Below, piece by piece: positions 1-5,306 of a stretch of DNA of 5,306 nucleotides. Each line of letters starts with the position of its first letter. Position 1 is the stretch's first letter. The notes under the pieces are model-generated. The model worked only from the letters and a program-made list of their open reading frames with translations, ran no database searches and was not told where the DNA came from. Both the position numbers and the translations under genes were made by a program. The stretch comes from Acidobacteriota bacterium. Its GTDB lineage: Bacteria > Acidobacteriota > Blastocatellia > Pyrinomonadales > Pyrinomonadaceae. The DNA is taken from positions 1-5,306 of the forward strand of contig JAIVJP010000432.1 in assembly GCA_020199975.1 (NCBI GenBank), written 5' to 3'.

Positions 1-91
1 CATTGGAGTTGTTCGCGGGATTGACTTGGAATGAAGGATTCTTGAAGTTCTCGCTTTCACACTCGTAACCGCCAAAACGTCGGGTGCCACT

Positions 92-412
92 TCACAACGA
101 GCCGGCAAAATGCGATTGAAATTTTCTGCGGCGGCGATTGCTTAATCGCAATTCCGTGCCATCGTGGAGTATTACTTTGAAATCTCCGCGAAACTAGGGT
201 TGTAGTTCCTTGATAAAATCGAGATTAACAATCGTTGAGCGATGTATGCGCTGAAATTTCAATGGATCAAGCTGCTTTTCCAAAGTACTGATCGATTCGC
301 GAAAAAGATAATCGCCATTTTTGCAATGAAATGAAACGTAATTCCCTTTGGCTTCAATCCATTCTATTTCGGCGGCCTTGATAAAAATCCCCTTCGTGAA
401 CCGATCCAGCAA
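92..412 (-). pseudogene. LytTR DNA-binding domain, interrupted by an amber stop
   Basis: The minus-strand translation matches a LytTR domain, the DNA-binding module of LytR/AlgR-type response regulators. Segments such as AAEIEWIEAKGNYVSFH, LEKQLDPLKFQRIHRSTIVN and IKELQP are typical of the family. The frame meets TAG at 194-196, exactly where relatives carry Trp in an ELQPW(F/Y)xGD motif. Past it the same frame continues with the expected FRGDFKVILHDGTELRLSN and a basic tail, to a TGA at 92-94. A single TGG-to-TAG change therefore explains the break. The product ending at 197 would lack the last beta strands of the domain. The only start candidate near the domain is TTG at 410-412, and no receiver domain is visible to the right, where a cyclase gene begins on the other strand. 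The N-terminal regulator portion has therefore been lost or was never attached. Base composition looks AT-richer than the adjoining cyclase gene. I am confident of the family, and moderately confident that it is a pseudogene rather than a readthrough or sequencing case. Confidence 0.8.
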
Positions 413-421
413 AAGCCTTGT

Positions 422-1244
422 TTGACGGCTTCGAAGTTCGGGCCTGATGACCAGATCGGCAATCTCAACTATGTGACCCCGGCGAAAACGCTCGCGGCCT
501 CAAAGCTGGTCACACGCGGCAAGGCTTACCGCCTCGGGATCGAGACCAACAAGGACACGCCGGCCTACCCGCCCCGCACGTTCGCACTCACCGTGGTGCA
601 ACCGGGCCAAGCGGCCGGGGCCACTCTCGGCCCGACCAAAACCACGTATAACGACGACATCATTATGGGTTGGGTAGGAGTCGGTTCCCAACTTGACGGT
701 TTCGGCCACGCGGGCAACGACTATCTCTATTTCAATTACAAGAGAGCCCCCGACTTCGCCATGGCCGACGGCCTGAAAAAACTCGGCATCGAGAATGTGC
801 CTGCCGTCGCGACGCGCGGTGTGCTCCTCGACATGGCCGGCTACTTCAACACCGACATCGTCAAAGAGGGGACGGCATTCCACCGTGCCGAGATCGAAGG
901 CGCGATGAAGCGTCAGGGCATTCAAGCTATCGAGAAGGGCGACGTCGTGCTCTTCTACACCGGCTGGCTCAAGCTGCTCGGCAAGGACAACAAGCGTTTC
1001 GGCTCGGTCGGGCCGGGACTCGGCAGGGAGGGCGCGAAGTATCTCGCCTCGCTGGATCGAAACGGGCGCGGGCATGTACGAGATGCACCAGATCCTTCTC
1101 CCGCTCAACGGCATTCACATACTTGAGAACATGAATACCGAAGAGATGGTCAAGGACAAGGCGTGGGAATTCCTGTTCACGCTCGGCCCCGCACGCATCA
1201 CCGGCGGCGTACAGGCGATCATTAATCCAATCGCGATCAGGTAG
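422..1244 (+). pseudogene. Cyclase-family (kynurenine formamidase-like) metal hydrolase, 5'-truncated and frameshifted
   Basis: This is a cyclase-family protein (PF04199 type, metal-dependent hydrolases related to kynurenine formamidase). Counting from the TTG at 422, visible family segments are FGPDDQIGNLNYVTP (6-20), YPPRTFALTVVQPGQ (49-63) and GVGSQLDGFGHAG (86-98), the family's metal-binding His/Asp region in its SQLDGxGH form. RGVLLDMAGYFNTD and EKGDVVLFYTGWL follow. Members of this subgroup are usually about 300-340 residues, often with an export signal. Here homology begins abruptly at the edge of the LytTR gene, so the start and any signal peptide are missing and the TTG is probably not a true start. 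Near 1053-1065 the reading frame changes: after KYLASL the open frame runs to an unrelated stop at 1126. The next frame instead gives GAGMYEMHQILLPLNGIHIL and continues to AIINPIAIR with TAG at 1242-1244. About 15 residues usually lying between these blocks, including a GADTW-like motif, are absent, so the lesion is an out-of-frame deletion. Substrate unknown. Confidence 0.85.
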
Positions 1245-1340
1245 CCTCGACAAAATCAGCTCAAAAGCCACGGCGCAGTTGGAACTCGACGACTGGACCG
1301 GTCATCGGTTCACCGAGAATGCCTCTGACCAGTACACTCG

Positions 1341-1347
1341 AAAGGAA
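1341..1347 (+). promoter_or_regulatory. Ribosome binding site of the VOC gene remnant
   Basis: A purine-rich AAAGGAA lies about 8 bases before the ATG at 1356-1358. It supports that ATG, which opens MAKPK, as the original start. This is better than the longer open frames that begin further upstream and do not match the family. Confidence 0.5.
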
Positions 1348-1355
1348 AAAACCAA

Positions 1356-1509
1356 ATGGCAAAACCAAAAAGTTCGCACACGTGGTCTATCAAACAGACG
1401 CTTCGATGAGATACTGGCCTGGTATCAGCAGGTCTTTGAGGCGAGCGTGCTCTATCAAAACCCGGCGCTGGCCTTTCTCACCTACGATGACGAGCATCAT
1501 ACGGTTTGA
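1356..1509 (+). pseudogene. VOC-family (glyoxalase/extradiol dioxygenase-like) N-terminal fragment with two frameshifts
   Basis: Three reading frames must be joined to recover one N-terminus: MAKP from ATG 1356, KFAHVVYQT from 1370, and RRFDEILAWYQQVFEASVL plus NPALAFLTYDDEHH from 1396 to about 1499. Together they match the first beta-alpha-beta module of VOC-superfamily proteins, which include glyoxalases and biphenyl-2,3-diol dioxygenase-like proteins. The first metal-ligand His is in KFAHVV. Each frame change is explained by one missing base, one in the A-rich run at 1361-1372 and one near 1395-1397 (QT-RRF). Only about 50 of the usual 150-300 residues are present. Homology ends at DDEHH and the frame stops at 1507-1509, inside the 3' end of the opposing acetyltransferase gene. 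Its position after the cyclase remnant fits a former catabolic cluster, but this is inference. It is surely non-functional if the sequence is correct. Confidence 0.75.
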
Positions 1510-2075
1510 CTCCTGACGGCTTCCCAATCGGCTCGAAGCAAACCATAAAACAGCGTGTCTTGGATCTCTCCATTAACCTGCCAGCGCTCGCGAAGATATC
1601 CCTCCTGCTTGAAACCAAGCCGTTCAACCGTCCGAATGGAAGTGGTATTTCGCGGATCCACATCAGCTTCGATTCTGTGCAGAGCAAGCTCTTCGAACGC
1701 ATAGGCAAGCAGCGCCTGGAGAGCTTCGTTTATGTAACCGTTTCCCCAATGAGCACGGTCGAGACCATAGCCGATCTCGGCTCTGTGATTGCTGAAGTCC
1801 AGATTAAAGAGCGTGGCCGTTCCGATAAGCGCGTCATCTGTGCTCCGCGCAATGCCCCATTTTAGTAGTGTGCGGCGCTGAAAGCCGTCGTGAATCTCGT
1901 GCAAGAGCTCAACGGCGGCGTTTCTGTCGGCGAGCGGGGGCGTACTCCAATACCACATCACTTCAGTGTGGGAGAAGATGCGGTAGAGAGCATCGACATC
2001 CTGGTCGGAAATCCATCGGAGGGAAACCCGGCTAGCGTTGATCGTAGGTAAGCTTGTCCAATGCATATGCTTCAT
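1497..2075 (-). CDS. GNAT-family N-acetyltransferase (RimJ/RimL-like)
   Basis: This is a GNAT acetyltransferase of the RimJ/RimL type (Acetyltransf_3), which transfers acetyl from acetyl-CoA to an amine, often a protein N-terminus or a small molecule. The substrate cannot be told from sequence. Visible family features, in order, are the N-terminal strand INASRVSLRWISDQDVDALY, EVMWYWSTPP, the core KWGIAR...LIGTATLFNLD, AEIGYGLDRAHWGNGYINEAL (the acetyl-CoA pyrophosphate loop, with GNG as the Q/RxxGxG/A equivalent), HRIEADVDPRNTTSIRTVERLGF and the C-terminal EGYLRERWQVNGE. It appears complete at roughly 190 residues. I chose ATG 2073-2075 (MKHMHW). ATG 2064-2066 is equally possible, and an upstream GTG at 2139-2141 would add about 22 non-homologous residues. 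No strong Shine-Dalgarno decides between them. The stop (1497-1499) overlaps the end of the opposing VOC fragment, so the last few residues (SQTV) may come from a rearrangement. It probably has its own promoter, since more than 400 bases separate it from mutL. Confidence 0.88.
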   Translation of the reverse strand: MKHMHWTSLPTINASRVSLRWISDQDVDALYRIFSHTEVMWYWSTPPLADRNAAVELLHEIHDGFQRRTLLKWGIARSTDDALIGTATLFNLDFSNHRAEIGYGLDRAHWGNGYINEALQALLAYAFEELALHRIEADVDPRNTTSIRTVERLGFKQEGYLRERWQVNGEIQDTLFYGLLRADWEAVRSQTV

Positions 2076-2306
2076 GCACCGGCACGCAAGGCTTGAGGCT
2101 GAGTCAAAATTGTTGAGGTAAAATCTGGACTGCCTAACCACTGGAAGGCGGTGATCACAATCATAATCGCCGTCAGTAACCGTGGGATTCAGTTAAAATA
2201 AAAAGGCAGCTGATTCTTTCGCACCACGGGCGGGACGAGCACGTTCACTTAATCCCCCTTTTCAATCCGACCACATATTCTAAGTAGCACAGACTTGACT
2301 GAACTA
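2076..2306. other. Gene-free stretch upstream of the acetyltransferase
   Basis: I find no recognisable gene or RNA here. It lies between the acetyltransferase start and the REPIN-like element and should hold the acetyltransferase promoter. A TATGAT hexamer on the minus strand near 2160 resembles a -10 box, but it has no convincing -35 partner, so I do not call a promoter. Confidence 0.4.
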
Positions 2307-2438
2307 ACTGGAGCGCGGGCATCTTGCCCGCAATGAGCGCAAAGCGCGAAAACTCAGATGCGATAAGGTTAAGATTGAGGGAGTGCGTAACCTGAGCGTG
2401 CTCCGCACGTTCAGCGGGCAGGATGCCCGCGCTCCAGT
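2307..2438. repeat. REPIN-like element: two inverted GGAG-hairpin repeats
   Basis: Two 25-base arms, 2307-2331 and 2414-2438, are reverse complements except for one base (T in the left arm, C-equivalent in the right). Each arm reads ACTGGAG from its outer end and then contains its own short hairpin, GCGGGCA-3 bases-TGCCCGC. A tetranucleotide GGAG followed by a small GC-rich palindrome, paired in inverted orientation, is the architecture of bacterial REP sequences and of REPINs (paired REPs mobilised by RAYT-type transposases). The 82-base spacer holds another hairpin, GAGCGTGC-TCC-GCACGTTC at about 2393-2411, with one G-T pair. The element sits outside genes, about 65 bases beyond the mutL stop, as REPs usually do. 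No RAYT gene is in the window. I see the structure directly; membership of a REP family is inference. Confidence 0.8.
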
Positions 2439-2502
2439 CCGTGACTTCAAGCGAGCCTGGCTAAGCCAATTGACCATTGCAAACTCCAGCGGCACTCACC
2501 GA

Positions 2503-4279
2503 TCAGATGCGGTGGAAGCCTCTTAAAATATCCCGGGTCGCCAGGCGCAGAATCACAGGCCGGCCGTGCGGGCAGGTTGTCGGCGAGGAAGTATTCAGCA
2601 GCCGATCGATGAGCCAACGCATCTTCTCCGGGGCCAGAGGCATGTTTACTTTGATCGCCGCATGACAGGCCAGCGATGCGGCGATGTCATCTCGCAACGC
2701 CTTGCGCGCGGAGCCTTTCTTTTCCGCGTCAACTGTTTCTAGTATCTCAGCGAGCATGTTGCGCGCCTCACTCGCCGGCAAATCCGCGGGAGTAGCTTTG
2801 ATTGCCACGGTCCGGCCAGACAGGCGCATCAGCTCAAATCCATAGCTTTCAAGTTCCGGCGCTACAAAATCGAAAGCAGCAACCTGCGCCGGGGTCAGGT
2901 CGAACGTCTCCGGAATCAGAAGACTCTGCGATTCCGCCAGACGTGAAGCTTCGAGCGCTCGGTACTTATCAAATAGAATGCGCTATCGCGTCGAAATCCC
3001 GAGCAGTATCGGATTCCAATGCCACAAGATCAGGTTCCGGACGATCTTCCGCGAGGAATTCCTCGTCCTGGATTGGCGGAGATGCAAACTCGATTCGCGA
3101 CTGCCTGGCGGGCTCGAAGGGTGCTCGATGCTCGCCAACCGCCGCCGCACTACTTGCCGCACTACCTGTCGGAGTGCTAACAGGCGAATAATCCGTAGCG
3201 GCTGCCGACATGGCAGCAACTGAATCATCCGCCTCACGCTGATCGTGTGGAGCAGTTGAGGGCTCGGCTACGTCGGGGCGCATATAGCCCGCGCTGGCGA
3301 GGGCGGAGCGCACGGCTTCTCGCACCGCATCCGCAACGGCCGCCACACGGCGAAAGCGTACTTCCGTCTTGGCCGGATGAACATTCACGTCCACTTCCTC
3401 GAGCGGCGTCTCGATAAACAAAAGCGCAGCGGGATAGACTCCGTGCGGCAAAACTGAGCGGTAGCCTTCGGAAAGGGCGCGGCCAATCAGTTGGTCCCGG
3501 ACGAACCGGCCGTTAACAAACAAGTATTGTGCATCCCGCGAAGTGCGTCGATCGCGAGGGGCGGAAACGTAGCCGCTCACCAAAGCAACGTGCTTATGAC
3601 CGCCGCTGACTTCGAGTAGGTTGTCCAGAAACTCCGAGCCAAAAATCTGATATGCACGCTCCCTCAAATCCTTTGCGGAGGCTACCCGCAGCACTTCACG
3701 ACCATTATTGGTTAGACCAAAAGCTATTTCGGGATGGGCGAGTGCGTAGTGGGTGACGAGATTCGTCAGGTGAAAAGTTTCTGTGGCTTCCGAGCGCAGG
3801 AATTTTCGGCGTGCGGGAACATTGAAGAACAGATCGCGCACTGAGAGAGTCGTGCCGCGGGGATGTGCGGCATCCTTAACGTCGCGCATGCGCCCGCCTT
3901 CAATCACTACGCGGGTTGCCGCGGCCGCATCTTCGGTTTTACTAATCAACTCGACGCGCGCCACCGAGGCGATTGACGCTAATGCCTCTCCGCGAAACCC
4001 TAATGTGGCAATGGAATTGAGGTCCTCTGCGGTACTGATCTTGGAAGTGGCATGACGTTCAAACGCCAACAGCGCATCATCACGCACCATGCCCTCACCG
4101 TCGTCGGAGACTTTCAATAGCCGCCGCCCGCCACTCTCGACATCAACGACGATACGGCTTGCTCGTGCGTCGATGGCATTTTCAACTAGTTCCTTAGCGA
4201 CTGAGGCCGGCCGCTCGACAACTTCGCCAGCGGCAATCTGGTTGGAGACGTGATCGGGGAGGAGTCGGATCTTAGACAT
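2503..4279 (-). pseudogene. mutL: DNA mismatch repair protein MutL, disrupted by an out-of-frame deletion
   Basis: MutL is the GHKL ATPase that links MutS mismatch recognition to strand incision. From ATG 4277-4279 the ATPase half is intact: ELVENAIDA (30-38, catalytic Glu33), DDGEGM (59-64), RHATSK (75-80), GFRGEAL (94-100), GTTLSVRDLFFNVPAR (142-157), FVNGR (254-258) and NVHPAK (299-304). An acidic/Ala-Ser-rich linker follows to about residue 430. This frame stops at 2969-2971 after 436 residues. A second frame resumes at 2982 with RILFDKYRALEASR and runs 159 residues to TGA 2503-2505. It carries SLACHAAI (ACR-like), TTCPHGRP and the final GFHRI (FxR-like). Between the halves, the segment that normally runs from RPLGQ to DQHVAHE, about 30 residues, is missing, and with it the DQHAxxExxxxE metal site of endonuclease-type MutL. 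The bshC gene lies 126 bases upstream on the same strand. No Shine-Dalgarno is evident before the ATG; the inverted repeat comes within 11 bases of it. The alternative is an assembly error in an intact gene. Confidence 0.9.
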
Positions 4280-4291
4280 TGGTTAGACATT
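4272..4291. repeat. Short direct repeat duplicating the mutL start
   Basis: TTAGACATT occurs at 4272-4280 and again at 4283-4291. Read on the minus strand, this gives two AATGTCTAA copies 11 bases apart, hence two ATG codons. The inner one (4277-4279) is in frame with MutL; the outer (4288-4290) is out of frame and would open a different peptide. Confidence 0.6.
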
Positions 4292-4405
4292 GCCGATTTC
4301 CAATTGCCAATTGCCGATTAGAGCTTTTCGAAGCGTATTCATTCCCATTTCCTGCGTCATGCTTCGTGACGTGCAAATCGGCAATTGGCAATTGGCAATC
4401 GGCAA
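4290..4405. repeat. Inverted repeat of 7-base units filling the bshC-mutL gap
   Basis: Arms 4290-4319 and 4376-4405 are 30 bases each and complementary at 29 positions. The right arm is built of four heptamers, CGGCAAT-TGGCAAT-TGGCAAT-CGGCAAT, after a leading AAT; the left arm is the reverse complement with one G-to-T change. The 56-base spacer contains a weaker stem (CGTCA/TGACG at about 4353-4370). The right arm ends one base before the bshC stop codon, and the left arm stops 10 bases from the mutL ATG, so it occupies essentially the whole spacer. Transcribed from bshC, it would form a long hairpin ahead of mutL. There is no T-run, so I do not call it a rho-independent terminator. It could be a MITE-like or extragenic palindromic repeat. 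Confidence 0.8.
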
Positions 4406-5306
4406 TCATAAATAGACTATCTGGTGTTCAGATGACCCCAAATTGATCGCGTTATAAATCCAATCGGTGACGTACCTTCCATGACGCGCCAGCAGAGAAC
4501 TGATATTAATGTGACGTTCCTGCAAATCCTTCTCCGGATACAGCTGATCGAAAGCTCGTTGCAACTGCCGGTGGGCCGTCTCATCGCGGGACAACTGGGC
4601 CCGATGAAAACGGGAACGTAAGCCTTCGAGTTGATAGTTGATCTTCCGCCGGCCTGTTTCCAACGCTTCCGCCAGGGTCGGATCAATTGCCCGCAGTTTT
4701 TCTCTCAATCTGTCCAGGTCCTGATTTACACTCTCTTCGGTCTCGGTAAAACTCTGCGCCGTGTCCGCTCCGAGATGCTCTTCGACAACTCGGGACAGAA
4801 CACTCTCCGGCCCGGCAAAAAGATCCGCTAAGTTCAGTCCATAGCGCTCGAGCACACGACCTGTGTGACGTTCGACCATCGTCAGACTCGATCGTGGCAG
4901 GATAGGCGTAACGGGCCGCTCGAGCTCGCGATAGACTTCGGCGGTTTGCGCGAAGTAGGCGATCTCGGCTGCGCCACCCAGGTAGGCAATGGTTGGCAAG
5001 AGGTAGTCCTGGACCACCGCGCGAAGCGTGACGTTGGGACTGAAACGTTCAGGCTCAAGGGCGGCCAGGTCGGCGAGCTCCTGGGCGGTGTAGTCGGAAT
5101 CCAAATCCTTCACCTTGTATTTACCATCATCGGTGCGCGTTAACGCGTGGCGCGCGCCTTCTGTATCGTGTATGAAAAGGGGAAAAGAGTTTGCCGATGC
5201 CAGTACTTGCGCGTGATAGCCGGCTTCCTCCAGCTCACGGCTCCGGGCTTCGAGCGCATTAGCGATTTCCTGCGCCCGATGGGCCGCGCTGGCGTAAAGA
5301 GGAGCC
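4406..5306 (-). CDS. bshC: Bacillithiol biosynthesis cysteine-adding enzyme BshC (3' part, runs off the window)
   Basis: BshC is the putative cysteine ligase of bacillithiol synthesis, which adds Cys to GlcN-malate in the cytoplasm. The minus-strand frame is open from the right edge to TGA 4406-4408, giving 299 residues of a protein normally about 530-550 long, so the N-terminal Rossmann-like part lies outside. A GTG at 5111-5113 falls inside the homology and is not the start. Family segments in order are EEAGYHAQVL...FPLFIHDTEGARHAL, ERFSPNVTLRAVVQDYLLPT, AYLGGAAEIAYFAQT, PILPRSSLTMVE and RYGLNLADLF. A long helical coiled-coil stretch (SFTETEESVNQDLDRLREKL to HRQLQRAFDQLYP) follows, then the terminal QERHINISSLLARHG. 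No lesion is visible, unlike most neighbours. It is followed at once by the 7-mer inverted repeat and then mutL on the same strand, so the two may be cotranscribed. Bacillithiol is best known in Firmicutes but bsh genes also occur in Acidobacteriota and Bacteroidota. Confidence 0.92.
   Translation of the reverse strand, partial: APLYASAAHRAQEIANALEARSRELEEAGYHAQVLASANSFPLFIHDTEGARHALTRTDDGKYKVKDLDSDYTAQELADLAALEPERFSPNVTLRAVVQDYLLPTIAYLGGAAEIAYFAQTAEVYRELERPVTPILPRSSLTMVERHTGRVLERYGLNLADLFAGPESVLSRVVEEHLGADTAQSFTETEESVNQDLDRLREKLRAIDPTLAEALETGRRKINYQLEGLRSRFHRAQLSRDETAHRQLQRAFDQLYPEKDLQERHINISSLLARHGRYVTDWIYNAINLGSSEHQIVYL

Noticed and set aside
500..1271. Long minus-strand open frames opposite the cyclase gene
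   Set aside because: They are antisense shadows of GC-rich coding sequence. Their translations are Arg/Val/Glu-rich with no family resemblance, while the plus strand matches a known family.
1245..1355. Possible coding remnant (ELDDWTGHRF-like reading) between cyclase and VOC pieces
   Set aside because: The reading is open but I recognise no family, and the VOC start with its ribosome binding site follows. There is not enough support to call a gene.
2307..2438. Rho-independent terminator for mutL
   Set aside because: The hairpins are strong but no T-rich tract follows on the minus strand. The paired, nested architecture suits a REP-type repeat better, though it might still affect transcript ends.
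2969..2985. Programmed ribosomal frameshift joining the two mutL halves
   Set aside because: There is no slippery heptamer at the junction, and a conserved segment of about 30 residues is absent. A frameshift would not restore a normal MutL, so a deletion explains it better.
2802..3237. Open frames on both strands over the mutL linker and junction
   Set aside because: They are out-of-frame readings of mutL with low-complexity Ser/Arg content and no recognisable domain.
4376..4405. CRISPR-like or tandem repeat array from the heptamers
   Set aside because: There are only four short units with no spacers, mirrored in the other arm; this is a palindromic element.
1..5306. A new defence or mobile system
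   Set aside because: No nuclease/toxin pair, integrase, transposase, reverse transcriptase or array is visible. The genes all belong to well-known families and the unusual aspect is their damage and the repeats.

Overview
The window looks like chromosomal DNA from a moderately GC-rich Gram-negative bacterium. My best guess is an Acidobacteriota member of the Blastocatellia/Pyrinomonadales type. The reasons are a bacillithiol gene (bshC) directly upstream of mutL, a stand-alone LytTR domain, and GC-rich hairpin repeats. This is inference; there is no rRNA or other taxonomic marker.

The left third (about 1-1509) is gene debris. A minus-strand LytTR DNA-binding domain (92-412) is interrupted by an amber codon. 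It abuts, with no spacer, a plus-strand cyclase-family (kynurenine formamidase-like) gene (about 422-1244) that lacks its 5' end and has an out-of-frame internal deletion. Next comes the N-terminal stub of a VOC/extradiol-dioxygenase-like gene (1356-1509) with two single-base deletions, cut off where a minus-strand gene ends. The cyclase and VOC pieces could be remnants of an aromatic-compound catabolic cluster. Positions 1-91 show nothing recognisable.

The middle holds an intact GNAT acetyltransferase (1497-2075, minus). A gene-free stretch of about 430 bases (2076-2502) follows, containing a REPIN-like double hairpin element (2307-2438).

The right half is a minus-strand pair, bshC then mutL. 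The visible 3' part of bshC (4406-5306, running off the edge) is intact. mutL (2503-4279) has every ATPase motif and most endonuclease-domain motifs, but an out-of-frame deletion near 2983 removes the DQHAxxExxxxE segment and stops the ATPase half at 2969. A 116-base inverted repeat built from 7-base units fills the gap between bshC and mutL.

The dominant theme is the number of broken genes: a nonsense codon, two single-base deletions, two out-of-frame internal deletions and two abrupt gene-gene junctions in 5.3 kb. Either this is a decaying region (possibly in a mismatch-repair-defective lineage), or the assembly carries errors. I found no convincing new multi-gene system. The two structured repeats and the broken mutL are the points most worth checking.
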